Below, in pieces: positions 35,763 to 44,575 of a DNA stretch of 64,000 nt; positions within the stretch are counted from its first letter, which is position 1, and each line of letters begins with the position of its first letter. Source of the DNA: Candidatus Hadersleviella danica (GTDB lineage: Bacteria; Chloroflexota; Anaerolineae; Promineifilales; Promineifilaceae); assembly GCA_016711405.1 (NCBI GenBank), contig JADJSZ010000047.1, forward strand, positions 1 to 64,000, in the 5' to 3' direction. The translations under genes and the position numbers were made by a program. Below the pieces are notes generated by a model. The model ran no database searches and was not told the DNA's origin. It saw only the letters and a program-made list of their open reading frames with translations.

Positions 35763-36018
35763 TTCCTCGGCCGTTGCTAGAGCTTCCTGAGCCGTTGCTA
35801 GAGCTCCTGGCCGTTGCTAGACTTCCTGGGCCGTTGCTAGGCTTCCTCAGCCGTTGCTAGGACTTCCTCGGCCGTTGCTAGAGGCTTCCTGAGCCGTTGC
35901 TAGACTTCCTCGGCCGTTGCTAGAGCTTCCTGAGCCGTTGCTAAGACTTCCTGAGCCGTTGCTAGAGACTTCCTGAGCCGTTGCTAGGGCTTCCTGAGCC
36001 GTTGCTAGGGCTTCCTGA
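35763..36018 (-). repeat. 21-bp minisatellite, about 12 units, encoding heptads on the minus strand
   Basis: Minus-strand unit GAAGYCCTAGCAACGGCTCAG, 12 copies of 19 to 22 bases. At 21 bases the unit encodes Glu-Ala/Val-Leu-Ala-Thr-Ala-Gln, a coiled-coil-like heptad. Unit lengths deviate by -2 to +1 but sum to a multiple of three. A possible reading frame enters from ATG 36044 (MEQACLIIVQ) without a good ribosome site. The two right-most units are identical; divergence grows leftward. Whether it is translated is unclear. Confidence 0.85.
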
Positions 36019-36066
36019 ACGATAATTAAGCAAGCCTGCTCCATTTTATTGAGCAGTGGACTAATC

Positions 36067-36094
36067 GTAGTGGCGCAATATATTGCGCCACTAC
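36067..36094. repeat. 28-bp perfect palindrome, copy 2
   Basis: GTAGTGGCGCAATA plus its exact inverted half. Identical to 54693-54720 and one base different from 19685-19712. Non-coding gap between the minisatellite and the HlyD-like gene. Confidence 0.88.
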
Positions 36095-36368
36095 GCGCAC
36101 TTTCAAACAATTGGATAAAACAGACGCTTATAAAGCAATTATCTGCTTGTTTTTGGGGGTAGAGGGGGGAAAATGGGGAAGGGGAGAGAAAACAAAAGGC
36201 AATCGCAAAGGGGATTAAGCTCTCACTCAACACATCTGCCGCGCTCCAACCGCAAAAGTTATAGGCTGATAACTCCTTGTCGCTTTTTAGACCATTCCTC
36301 ACAACATTGGCGGCATTTTAGCATGGCCACGGCCGCTATGTCTACCCCCTATTTAAATGTTTTTTCTG

Positions 36369-36405
36369 GCTTACGGCTTATGGCTTACAGCTTACAGCTT
36401 TTACG
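36369..36405. repeat. TTACGGCTTATGGC word array at the end of the HlyD-like gene
   Basis: GGCTTACGGCTTATGGCTTACAG words, same family as 9684-9757 and 38027-38100. Its edge supplies the stop codon (36401-36403) of the minus-strand gene. Confidence 0.75.
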
Positions 36406-38011
36406 GCCCAAATGTAATGCGCGGAGCATTAACTGCGCTAATAATGACCACATCCCCTTCCACAAGGCCGCTGGTAATTTGAGTATAACGGCCGTCGCGC
36501 AACCCTATCGTCACCGCTTGCTCCACAATTTGCCCATCGGTTTGCAATTGCACGGTGTACGTCCCTTCTTCGCGGTTGATAATCAAAGCGCGGTTGGGGA
36601 TGAGCAACACATTTCGTTGTTCGGCCGTGATTAAGGTGGCACTGGCGGTCATATTCGGCCGCAGGGGCAACCCATGCTCGCCCATGCTCAAATTCACCTC
36701 ATAACTAATCAACCCACCCGCTACGCCAAGCTTATTTTTGGGGGCAATGGCCACAATTTCGCCGCTCAATTCGTCGTCGGGGAAGCTCTCAATGACAATC
36801 GTGGCGGGCTGGCCGAGCGAGAGCAGGCCAATGTCCACCTCGTCCACATCCAATACCACTTCAAGGCTCTCCAAATTAACCATTTCGACAGCCACGCCGC
36901 CCGCTAACTCCCCCTTGGTCACAAAAACGGCCGTCACCACTCCCCCAAACGGAGCCGCTAATGTTGCGCGGCTAAGATTATATTCAGCAAGGGCAACCGC
37001 TGTCTCCGCTTGCGCCACCGCCGCCTCCGCAATCTGAATTTGCTCGGCCGTAACACCCTGCGCGGTGCGGGCTAACTGCGCCTCGGCCTGCAAAAGAGCC
37101 GCCTCGGCCGCCGCAATTTGCGCCGCAGTCGGGCCAGCCAGTGCCAACTCATAACGGGCTTGGGCGGCCGAAAGAGAAGCGTTGGCCTGCGCCAAACTCG
37201 CCTGTGCCACGCCAATTCCGCCGCTGTTGCCCCCCGGCGCAATGGCTTCAAGCTGTTCTTGGGCGGTGAGGAAGCTGGCGTAAGCCTGTTGCACCTGTAC
37301 CCGCATCGCCTCTTCGGCGGCCGAGCCGCCCTCGCAATCATACGCCTCAGTCGCGGGGTCATAGGTGCAATTAAATGTGGAACGGTGCATCTCCTGCGCC
37401 CGCAGATAGGCGCTCTCGGCATCGGCCAGCGCATTTTGGGCTTGCAACCGTTGCCCCTCTGAGCCGCCCGCTTGCGCCTGTGCCAACCGCGCCGCCGCCC
37501 CGCTCACGTTGGCTTGGGCAATGCGCAAACTGGTCTCGGCCGCTGTCACTTGGTCGGCCCCCCCCGCCAACAAATTATCGAGCTGGGCTTGGGCATTGGC
37601 CACCGCCGCTTGCGCCGCCTCCAACTGGGCGGCCGATGAGCCAAGCTGTAAGCTGGCGAGGTTGCTCTGCTGAATAATCAGCGTCTGCTGGGCGTTCAGG
37701 ATGGCTCGCTCGAGGGCGGCCGTTTCCAGCCGCACCAAAACAGCCCCCTCCTGAACAATATCACCCACTTCCACGGCCACATCCGCCACCACCCCGGCCG
37801 TGCCAAGGGCAAGCTGGGCGCGTTGTTGGGGTTGCAAATTGCCACTGGCCGACGCATTGGCGGCCAAGTTGCCAATAAATGCCTCGGCCGTCTCCACCTG
37901 TTGCGCTTCCGCTTCCGCCTCGGCCGCACGTTGCTGGGCGATGGCTTGCCAGCCCCACCACCCGCCTACAATCACGGCCGCCGCTACGATAATCCAAATC
38001 AGTCGTCTCAT
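36401..38011 (-). CDS. HlyD/MacA-family membrane-fusion (adaptor) protein A
   Basis: 536 residues from ATG 38011. An N-terminal membrane anchor (LIWIIVAAAVIVGGWWG), then a split biotinyl-lipoyl domain (VVADVAVEVGDIVQEGAVLVRLET and RATLAAPFGGVVTAVFVTKGE), between them a long Ala/Gln-rich coiled-coil hairpin of about 260 residues, then beta-barrel and membrane-proximal domains (VDEVDIGLLSLGQPATI, LLIPNRALI). In diderms these bridge transporter and outer-membrane channel; here the partner ABC or RND gene is absent. The start is taken after the array at 38027-38100; seven upstream codons belong to it. Confidence 0.88.
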   Translation of the reverse strand: MRRLIWIIVAAAVIVGGWWGWQAIAQQRAAEAEAEAQQVETAEAFIGNLAANASASGNLQPQQRAQLALGTAGVVADVAVEVGDIVQEGAVLVRLETAALERAILNAQQTLIIQQSNLASLQLGSSAAQLEAAQAAVANAQAQLDNLLAGGADQVTAAETSLRIAQANVSGAAARLAQAQAGGSEGQRLQAQNALADAESAYLRAQEMHRSTFNCTYDPATEAYDCEGGSAAEEAMRVQVQQAYASFLTAQEQLEAIAPGGNSGGIGVAQASLAQANASLSAAQARYELALAGPTAAQIAAAEAALLQAEAQLARTAQGVTAEQIQIAEAAVAQAETAVALAEYNLSRATLAAPFGGVVTAVFVTKGELAGGVAVEMVNLESLEVVLDVDEVDIGLLSLGQPATIVIESFPDDELSGEIVAIAPKNKLGVAGGLISYEVNLSMGEHGLPLRPNMTASATLITAEQRNVLLIPNRALIINREEGTYTVQLQTDGQIVEQAVTIGLRDGRYTQITSGLVEGDVVIISAVNAPRITFGP

Positions 38012-38026
38012 AAAAGTCTCTCTTTT

Positions 38027-38100
38027 AGCCATAAGCTGTAAGCTATAAGCCGTAAGCCAGAAGCTCTGGGCTTACGGCTTACGGCTTACAGCTTATGGCT
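38027..38100. repeat. Hairpin word array between adaptor genes
   Basis: Perfect 17-bp arms AGCCATAAGCTGTAAGC (38027-38043) and GCTTACAGCTTATGGCT (38084-38100), with further pairing inside. It fills the whole gap between the two adaptor genes and could act as an internal terminator or mRNA-stabilising stem. Confidence 0.85.
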
Positions 38101-38101
38101 T

Positions 38102-39673
38102 TTATTGCCCCGGCCCAAATCCTTGCACGGCGCGGCTGATGAGCAGTTCTTCGCCTTCTGTTACGCCTTCTAATAGTTCTGTTTGCTGGCCGTCGCGCAA
38201 GCCGACGCGCACTTCCACTTCTTCGGTCAGGTAGCTCCCATCTTCGTTCTGGCCGATAACTTTATAGACAAAGAATTGCCCTGTTTGTCTGTTCGCCGTT
38301 ATTGCTCGATTGGGAACCAGCAAAACAGCGGTGCGTTCGGCCGTGGTTAAGATGGCATTGGCCGTCATGCCTACGCGTACGGGCAAAGTTGTGTCTAAGT
38401 TAAGCCGCGCTTGGTAGTTGACCAGCCCTGTGGTCGTGTTGCTTCCCGCAGGGGCAATGCTCCCCACCGTGCTGAGAATGAGTGTGTCTGGCCAAGTTTC
38501 AAGGCGCAACGTGGCCGCTTGCCCTTCGCTAATTAAAGCGATGTCTACCTCGTCAATGTTTAGCACGACTTGCAAGCTGGTGGTGTCCATCACGTCTATG
38601 GCTCGGCCGCTGGCCAATTCTCCCTCGCGGATATACACGGCCGTTACCACCCCATCAAAAGGGGCGATGATTTGTGCCTTCGCCAGTTGCTCCTGCGCGT
38701 CAGCCAAGGCCAACTCCGCCTGAATCAGTTGCGCCTCGGCCACCCGCACTGGCTCCTCATTGCGCAAATTGAGCAGGCTGTCTAATTGTGCCTCTGCTTG
38801 GGCAATTTGTAGCTCGGCGGCCGAAATTTGCGCCTCGGTTGCCCCCGCCAACAAGCTGTCTAACGCCGCTTGGGCGCGGTCGCGTTGGGCTGTGGCACTG
38901 CTCACCTCCGCTTGGCCGACGCGCACCGTGTTGGGGTCAGCCCCTGCCAAAAGAGTGTTGTAATTGGCTTGGGCAACGGCCAGCGCCTCCTGTGCATTGA
39001 CCAGCGGGGTGTGGGTTTGCTCCACCGCAATGCGGTCGTTGGCCGCCTGTGCCTGCTCAAGCTGGTACTCGGCCGCCAAAAGTTGCGCCCGTGCCGCCTC
39101 TAGTTGCGCCGCGCTGGGGCCGCTTTGAGCATCGGCCGCTTGGGCGGCACTCGCCGCCACGGCCGCTTGCGCCGCGAACACATCCGCTTCGGCCGCTGTA
39201 ATCTCTTCGGGGCGCGGCCCAGCCAAGAGTGCATCTAGGTTGGCACGGGCACTGGCGACGGCCGCTTGGGCGGCGGAGATTTCTTCGGCCGTGCTTCCCA
39301 CCAATAATTGTGCCAGTTGTGCTTCGCGCACGGCCACGTTTTGCGCCGCATTGGCCACGCCCAGTTCAAGGGCAAAGGTGTCGAGGCTGGCCAAAAGCTG
39401 GCCCTCTGTTACGACATCGCCCACCCGCACAGTGACTTGTTGCACCACGCCGGGTGTCAGCAGAGAGAGCGTTGCTTCGCGTGCCGCTTGCACTTGGCCG
39501 CTGGCCGAAGCACTGGCGGCCAAATCTCCCCGCGTCACTGTCACAACTTCGCCTGTTAATGGCTCTTCTGCCCCACCACACGCGCTGAGGAGCAATAAAA
39601 AAGCGAGGCTGAGCCAAAAATAAGTTGTGCCATAAGCAAACGGCCGTAAGCGGCCGTGCCGTTGTGCCATCAT
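38102..39673 (-). CDS. HlyD/MacA-family adaptor lipoprotein B
   Basis: 523 residues. Signal peptide with lipobox LSAC (about residue 32), so lipid-anchored. Same architecture as the downstream paralogue: split lipoyl domain (VVQQVTVRVGDVVTEGQLLASLDT and AQIIAPFDGVVTAVYIREGELASG), a coiled coil with repeated (A/Q)-x-A-E/A-x-x-L-D-x-L-L-A-G units, and the VDIALISEGQAA and LLVPNRAI barrel motifs. AGGAG precedes the two adjacent ATGs. The tandem pair probably arose by duplication. No transporter gene accompanies them here. Confidence 0.88.
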   Translation of the reverse strand: MMAQRHGRLRPFAYGTTYFWLSLAFLLLLSACGGAEEPLTGEVVTVTRGDLAASASASGQVQAAREATLSLLTPGVVQQVTVRVGDVVTEGQLLASLDTFALELGVANAAQNVAVREAQLAQLLVGSTAEEISAAQAAVASARANLDALLAGPRPEEITAAEADVFAAQAAVAASAAQAADAQSGPSAAQLEAARAQLLAAEYQLEQAQAANDRIAVEQTHTPLVNAQEALAVAQANYNTLLAGADPNTVRVGQAEVSSATAQRDRAQAALDSLLAGATEAQISAAELQIAQAEAQLDSLLNLRNEEPVRVAEAQLIQAELALADAQEQLAKAQIIAPFDGVVTAVYIREGELASGRAIDVMDTTSLQVVLNIDEVDIALISEGQAATLRLETWPDTLILSTVGSIAPAGSNTTTGLVNYQARLNLDTTLPVRVGMTANAILTTAERTAVLLVPNRAITANRQTGQFFVYKVIGQNEDGSYLTEEVEVRVGLRDGQQTELLEGVTEGEELLISRAVQGFGPGQ

Positions 39674-40062
39674 AGGTCATTCTCCTGCCAAAATAGGTCT
39701 ACAAGCTGACTAACTAGCCAATCTGAGCTTACTGAAAAAGGTTTTTTAGACACGAATTACACGAATTGCACGAATTCTTTCTTAAACAATTTTGCCTTTT
39801 CGCTCTTTTGCCCTTTTGCAATAAAGCATTTTTTCAGGGCATTCAAATCTTTTTGTGAGCTTTTTTAATAACCGCGAAGAGCGCAGAGGGCGCAGAGAGG
39901 TCTCTGGAATTTCCTCCGCGTTCTCCGCGTCCTCCGCGGTTAAATAAGTTTTTAGCAGTCAATCACGTCTATGGGTGTCTTGTGTATTAGTTTATGGGGA
40001 AGCTCGCCAGAACCAAAAGCTCTTTATACCTTTCTTATTCTCATGGAGAAGCTCCCGCTCCG
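39674..40062. other. Intergenic region with dispersed GC-rich repeat
   Basis: 389 bases. A short GACTAACTAGCC array near 39708-39725; ACACGAATTACACGAATTGC words near 39752-39775; then at 39870-39943 the inverted partner of the repeat at 5986-6059. No coding sequence seen; the frame of the LacI-like gene can be read through 39992 only in a wrong frame after its shift. Confidence 0.6.
39870..39943. repeat. GC-rich dispersed repeat, inverted partner of 5986-6059
   Basis: Begins AACCGCGAAGAGCGCAGAGG and ends GTCCTCCGCGGTTAA; in reverse complement it matches 5986-6059 with few differences. Its ends are complementary to each other. Confidence 0.75.
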
Positions 40063-41083
40063 CTATAAAACATCTAAAACGGCCGTGGTTTGGCGCACCG
40101 CCAAGCGATACCCAACCATAATTTGTTGAATCGGTGCGTCGGGTTCCTGTTGCCGCTGAATCAATAATTCGGCCGCATGTTGTCCAATCTCTTGCGCGGG
40201 CACAACCACGCTCGTTACAGCGGGCGTGGTGCGCCGCAAAAGGTTGGTAATCAAAACTAACAAGAGAAAGGTGGTCGGGCAAACGCAAATGGCGTTCGTA
40301 GCATAAATCCAACATGCCCATCGCCAATAAGTCGTTGAGCGCAAAAACGGCCGTGGGCGGCTCCTCTAAATCGAGCAACTGCGCCAAAGCTTGTGCCCCA
40401 TCGGCGGGAGTTAAGTCAGTCTCAACCACATAATCGGGGCGCACTTCAATCTCGTTGTTGGCCAAGCTTTCTTGGTAGCCCAACCAGCGCGAAACGGCCA
40501 CGCCTTCGCTAAAACGGCCGCCGACGAACGCAATGCGCCGGTGCCCAAGCTGAATTAAGTAATCCACTATCTCCCGCGTGCCTTCCTGAGAGTGAAAAGC
40601 AACATACGGCAACTGCTGGCTCTCCACCTGTTCGCCCGCAAGGACAACTGGCACGCCTGCGGCCGTGAGCTTTTCCAGAGCGGCCAGCGTCCGCTCGCTC
40701 AGGCCGTATTGCGCGGGCACCAAAATAAAGCCGCCTACGCCTTGGCGGGTAAGCTGTTCCAACAAACGTTGCTCATTGGCGGGGCGGCCGTCGGTACTGG
40801 AGACGGCCGCGAGATACCCTTCCCGCGTCAGCACTTCCTCAATGCCCCGCACCACAGTCGCTGTGTAAGGGTAGCGAATATCAGGCACCAATAAGGCCAT
40901 CATTTGCGTCTTGCCGCCCGCCAACGCCTTGGCAAAGACGTTGGGGGTGTAATTCAGGGCTTGCGCGGCCGCCAAAATGCGCTGATGGGTGGCTGGCTTG
41001 ATGAGATGCGGCCGATTATAGGCATTTGAGACGGTCGCGGGGGAAACTCGGGCCAATTTGGCCACATCATAAATGGTAGACAT
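40063..41083 (-). CDS. LacI/GalR-family transcriptional regulator, one frameshift
   Basis: About 340 residues. The N-terminal helix-turn-helix reads IYDVAKLARVSPATVSNAYNR with hinge helix, then a periplasmic-binding-like sugar domain (LVPDIRYPYTATVVRGIEEVL, LGHRRIAFVGG, AVFALNDLLAMGML). Near 40230 the frame shifts by one base so that SFDYQPF is followed by RRTTPAVTSVVVPAQEIG and ends QTTAVLDVL, the normal LacI C-terminus. It is divergent from hpd, but LacI proteins normally respond to sugars or nucleosides; a link to tyrosine breakdown is not implied. Confidence 0.87.
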
Positions 41084-41210
41084 GGGGGGGCAGTGGTTAG
41101 TGAAGAGTGGTTAGTGGTTAGTGAGCCGTGAGCAGTGGCAATTAAACCTGTTGTAGGGGGGATTGGCAAAGAGCAACGAAAATTTGCTGGTTCTCCATCT
41201 TAATTCGCTG

Positions 41211-41239
41211 TTGACGTGCCAAAATTGAACCGCTACAAT
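41211..41239 (+). promoter_or_regulatory. Candidate promoter of hpd
   Basis: TTGACG (41211-41216), 17-base spacer, TACAAT (41234-41239), 76 bases before the hpd ATG. Five of six matches in each hexamer. Confidence 0.6.
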
Positions 41240-41315
41240 TTTAACTATCAGCAGTCGCCATCCCCTACTCACTAGCCCTTATCCCCTATTTCCCCCACTC
41301 AGCAAGGAGAACCCC

Positions 41316-42449
41316 ATGAGCGAAGATTTTTTCCCGATTAAGAAGTTTGACCATGTGGAGCTATATGTTGGCAATGCCAAGCAAGCGGCTCATTTTTATC
41401 AAACAGCCTTTGGCTTCACCCCCACCGCCTATCGTGGCCTGCATACGGGCAGTCGTGAAGTGACTTCCTACGTGCTGGAACAACACCTCATCCGTTTGGT
41501 CATCTCTACCGCCCTCACCCCCGACCATCCCATCAGTCGTTCGGTGCATCTGCACGGGGATACAGCGGCCGTGATGGCTATGGAAGTGCCCGATGTCACA
41601 TATGCCTATCAAACAGCCACCAAACGGGGTGCTACAGGAGCAATTCCCCCTACCCAAGAAGAAGATGAGCATGGCGTTTATCGTTATGCGGTGATTAAGT
41701 GTTATGGGGACGTGCTTATCAAATATATAGACCGCAGTGAATACCACGGGGCGTTTGCACCGGGTTTTGCGGCGCGGAATGGCCATCTAAACGGGGCAAT
41801 CAAGGATGAACGGGAGCAGGGGCACGGCCGTTACCAAGGTTTTGGTCTCAAACATATTGACCATATCGTGGGCAATGTCGAACTCGGCGCCATGAATCGC
41901 TGGGTAGACTTCTTTGCCCAAACAATGGGCTTCACCCAAATCATTCACTTTGATGATAACGACATTGCCACCGAATATTCCGCCCTCATGTCCAAAGTGA
42001 TGCAAGGTGGGGATGGCAAAATCAAGTTCCCCATCAATGAGCCAGCCGAAGGCAAGAAAAAATCCCAAATTCAAGAATATCTGGATTACCATTACGGCCC
42101 CGGTGTGCAACATCTGGCCCTCTCCACGGGCAATATCATCGAAACAGTTAAGAAGCTACAGGAAAGCGGCGTGGAGTTTCTCTATGTGCCGACGACCTAT
42201 TACGATGATTTAGAGGCACGGGTGGGCAAAATCAACGAACCCATCGAAGAGCTGGCCAAGCTGGGCATTTTGGTAGACCGCGACGACGATGGCTACCTGT
42301 TGCAGATTTTTACCAAGCCGTTGGTGGATCGGCCGACGCTCTTCTTTGAGATTATCGAGCGGCACGGGGCGCGGGGCTTTGGCCAAGGCAACTTCAAAGC
42401 ACTGTTCGAGTCTATCGAGCGGGAGCAGGCGTTGCGCGGCAATCTTTAA
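41316..42449 (+). CDS. hpd: 4-Hydroxyphenylpyruvate dioxygenase
   Basis: 377 residues; converts 4-hydroxyphenylpyruvate to homogentisate with Fe(II) and O2 in tyrosine degradation. Two vicinal-oxygen-chelate domains. Iron ligands are visible as His in LKHIDHIVG, His in GPGVQHLALST and Glu in TLFFEIIERHG; the C-terminal GFGQGNFKALFESIE helix is typical. AAGGAGA precedes ATG 41316 and a promoter lies upstream. Homogentisate dioxygenase is not in the window. The next gene encodes an iodotyrosine-deiodinase-like flavoprotein. Confidence 0.96.
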   Translation: MSEDFFPIKKFDHVELYVGNAKQAAHFYQTAFGFTPTAYRGLHTGSREVTSYVLEQHLIRLVISTALTPDHPISRSVHLHGDTAAVMAMEVPDVTYAYQTATKRGATGAIPPTQEEDEHGVYRYAVIKCYGDVLIKYIDRSEYHGAFAPGFAARNGHLNGAIKDEREQGHGRYQGFGLKHIDHIVGNVELGAMNRWVDFFAQTMGFTQIIHFDDNDIATEYSALMSKVMQGGDGKIKFPINEPAEGKKKSQIQEYLDYHYGPGVQHLALSTGNIIETVKKLQESGVEFLYVPTTYYDDLEARVGKINEPIEELAKLGILVDRDDDGYLLQIFTKPLVDRPTLFFEIIERHGARGFGQGNFKALFESIEREQALRGNL

Positions 42450-42522
42450 GAAGTGGCGAGTGGTTAGTGGTTAGTGACTAGTAGACGCACTAACCACTTG
42501 CCACTTGCCACTAACCACTACG

Positions 42523-43204
42523 ATGTCTAATCCACCCCACATCCCCCTTACCCCCTTTTACCGTGAATATCCTGTGGCCGAAATGCAGGTGCGCGCGGCC
42601 GATTTTCTGGCAGAGATGCAACGGCGGCGCACGGTGCGCCACTTTTCCAACCGCCCCGTCCCGCGTGATATTATTGAAAATTGCTTGCGGGTGGCGGGCA
42701 CGGCTCCCAATGGGGCCAATTTACAACCGTGGCACTTTGTGGTGGTGAGCAACCCCGAGGTAAAGCGGCAAATTCGATTGGCGGCCGAGGAAGAAGAGCG
42801 CGATTTTTACAACGGCCGTGCCCCGCAAGAGTGGCTGGATGCCCTTGCCCCGCTGGGTACAGACGACCAGAAGCCGTTTTTAGAGACAGCTCCCTACCTG
42901 ATTCTTATCTTTGCCAAAAGCTTTGATATGGATGAACAGGAGCGCAAGGTGAAGAACTATTATGCGGCCGAATCGGTGGGCATAGCCACGGGGATGTTGA
43001 TTACGGCCGTCCACCATGCGGGTCTTGTCTCGCTGACGCACACGCCCAGCCCAATGAAGTTCTTGAATGAGATTGTGGGGCGGCCAGCGCATGAACGGCC
43101 GTTCCTCGTCCTCGTCGTCGGCTACCCGGCCGAAGAGGCCGAAGTGCCCCTCTTCGCCACCCGCAAAGAAGCCCCTCGAACAAATTGCGACATTTGTCGA
43201 GTAA
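42523..43204 (+). CDS. Nitroreductase-fold flavoprotein resembling iodotyrosine deiodinase
   Basis: About 226 residues. FMN-binding nitroreductase fold: RRRTVRHFSNRPVP, AGTAPNGANLQPWHFVVV, KPFLETAPYLILIF, NYYAAESVGIATGMLI, and the end GRPAHERPFLVLVVGYPAEEA. This order and wording closely follow iodotyrosine deiodinase (reductive dehalogenation of halotyrosines). Of its three zwitterion-binding residues, Glu (EEEERDF) and Lys (QKPFL) seem present, while Tyr aligns with Phe. A one-base error near 43170 makes the frame run on; the other frame ends naturally in PLEQIATFVE at 43204. Lies 73 bases after hpd. Confidence 0.8.
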
Positions 43205-43282
43205 GCGTGAAAAGTGGGAAGTAAAAAGTGAAAAGTTTGGGCTTACGCGAGTGTGCGCTCATCACCTCTCACTTCTTACTTT
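43205..43282. repeat. GTGAAAAGTGGGAAGT hairpin array between convergent genes
   Basis: AAAGTGGGAAGTAAAAAGTGAAAAG followed downstream by CACTTCTTACTTTTCACTTTTCAC on the same strand, its inverse. Same family at 10436-10456, 13180-13235 and 24265-24305. Confidence 0.75.
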
Positions 43283-43957
43283 TCACTTTTCACTAAATTC
43301 CACCCTCTGCGCCCCATACGCTTGGATTAGCACGGCAATAATCCCTGCGTAAGCAATGAGTTTTTGCCCCGTGACTTGAATGAGCAAGCCGTTGCCCGTG
43401 CTGGCGCGGGGGCCAAAGAAAAGGAGCCAAATGTAGCTGGCCAGCAAGAGGGTGAAGAGGCCGAACACGGCCGCATACCCGTTCGGATAAGCGGCCGAGC
43501 GCAAAATGGCCACGCTATAAACCAGCGCGGCCACAAAAAAGCTCAGAAAAGCGGCGTAGACAAACCCCGCATGGGCGGTGAGAAGCAAATTGGCGGGCGT
43601 GAAAGCCACGCCAACGAAAGAGAGACCCGCTATTACCCCAAACAGAGAGCCAATCCAACACCACCAGTAACCCAACACGCGAGGCAGGCGCAAAAACAGC
43701 ACCACCATCCCCAACCCCGCCCCGCTGAGGGCGATGAAAAAGAGCACGGCCGAAAACCAATTGCTCGCCCCATTGTGCGCCACTGTCATTCCCAAATCGC
43801 TGAAAAAGTTGCGGAAAAAGGCATAACCCGATGTGTTTATTTCGCCGACTGTGCCGCCGGGATAAAACAACATCGCCACCAGCGTCAGCACCACAAACTG
43901 CGCCGATGCCCCCACCACCCATTGAAACGGTTTTTTACTCTGCCACCATGTTGTCAT
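43283..43957 (-). CDS. DUF998 integral membrane protein
   Basis: 224 residues from ATG 43957 (nine further upstream codons lie in an AATGACAAATGACC array). Six hydrophobic segments; the family signature YPGGT followed by GYAFFRNFFSDLGMT is clear. DUF998 proteins are polytopic and uncharacterised. The gene ends convergently with the deiodinase-like gene. Confidence 0.85.
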   Translation of the reverse strand: MTTWWQSKKPFQWVVGASAQFVVLTLVAMLFYPGGTVGEINTSGYAFFRNFFSDLGMTVAHNGASNWFSAVLFFIALSGAGLGMVVLFLRLPRVLGYWWCWIGSLFGVIAGLSFVGVAFTPANLLLTAHAGFVYAAFLSFFVAALVYSVAILRSAAYPNGYAAVFGLFTLLLASYIWLLFFGPRASTGNGLLIQVTGQKLIAYAGIIAVLIQAYGAQRVEFSEK

Positions 43958-44101
43958 TTGGTTTGTCCTTTTATCATTGGTCATTTGTCATTGGCACTCA
44001 GCACTCAGCACTCAGCACTAATTATGGCTTAACGGGGTTGAATGCGGTAAATTTTAACGACAATTGCCTGTCTTCCATTTATCCTATCTCCCCATCTTCC
44101 C

Positions 44102-44542
44102 ATGACCACCTTAACCCTGCGCGAAATTACGAAAGAAACTGTTGGTGCGATACTCAACTTGAAAGTCTCGCCCGAGCAAACCCATTTTGTGGCGGACAAC
44201 GCCACCTCAATCGCTGAAGCATATTTTGAGCCAAAGGCATGGTTCCGAGCCATTTATGCCGATGAAACGCCTGTGGGTTTTATGATGTTGGAGGATGACC
44301 CCGAGACATCCTCCTATTATTTATGGCGCTTTATGATAGCCGAGGGGTATCAGGGGCGTGGCTACGGCCGTCAAGCACTCGAACTCCTCATGGCCCATGT
44401 GCGTACACGGCCGAACGCCACCCACCTCACCCTCAGTTGCGTGCCCGGCACAGGTAGCCCCTGCCCCTTCTACGAAAAAATCGGCTTCACCTACACAGGT
44501 GAAGAAGATGATGGCGAACTGATGATGCGAATTGAGCTATAG
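44102..44542 (+). CDS. GNAT acetyltransferase, diamine/spermidine-type
   Basis: 146 residues. LREITKETVGAILNLKVSPEQTHFVADNATSIAEAYF is the N-terminal pattern of BltD/PaiA-like polyamine acetyltransferases; the acetyl-CoA loop is GYQGRGYGRQAL, followed by FYEKIGFTYTGE. Likely acetylates spermidine or a related amine in the cytoplasm. It lies 33 bases before an arginine-decarboxylase-like gene, which strengthens the polyamine reading. Confidence 0.85.
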   Translation: MTTLTLREITKETVGAILNLKVSPEQTHFVADNATSIAEAYFEPKAWFRAIYADETPVGFMMLEDDPETSSYYLWRFMIAEGYQGRGYGRQALELLMAHVRTRPNATHLTLSCVPGTGSPCPFYEKIGFTYTGEEDDGELMMRIEL

Positions 44543-44575
44543 CAACCGAAACGAAAAAAGACGAAGGACAATCCT

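Noticed and set aside
35763..36018. CRISPR array
   Set aside because: The 21-bp units are contiguous with no unique spacers, and no cas genes are in the window.
35847..36302. 152-codon minus ORF through the minisatellite
   Set aside because: Its first half is translation of the 28-bp palindrome and gap sequence; only the part from ATG 36044 is considered, and as a finding, not a gene.
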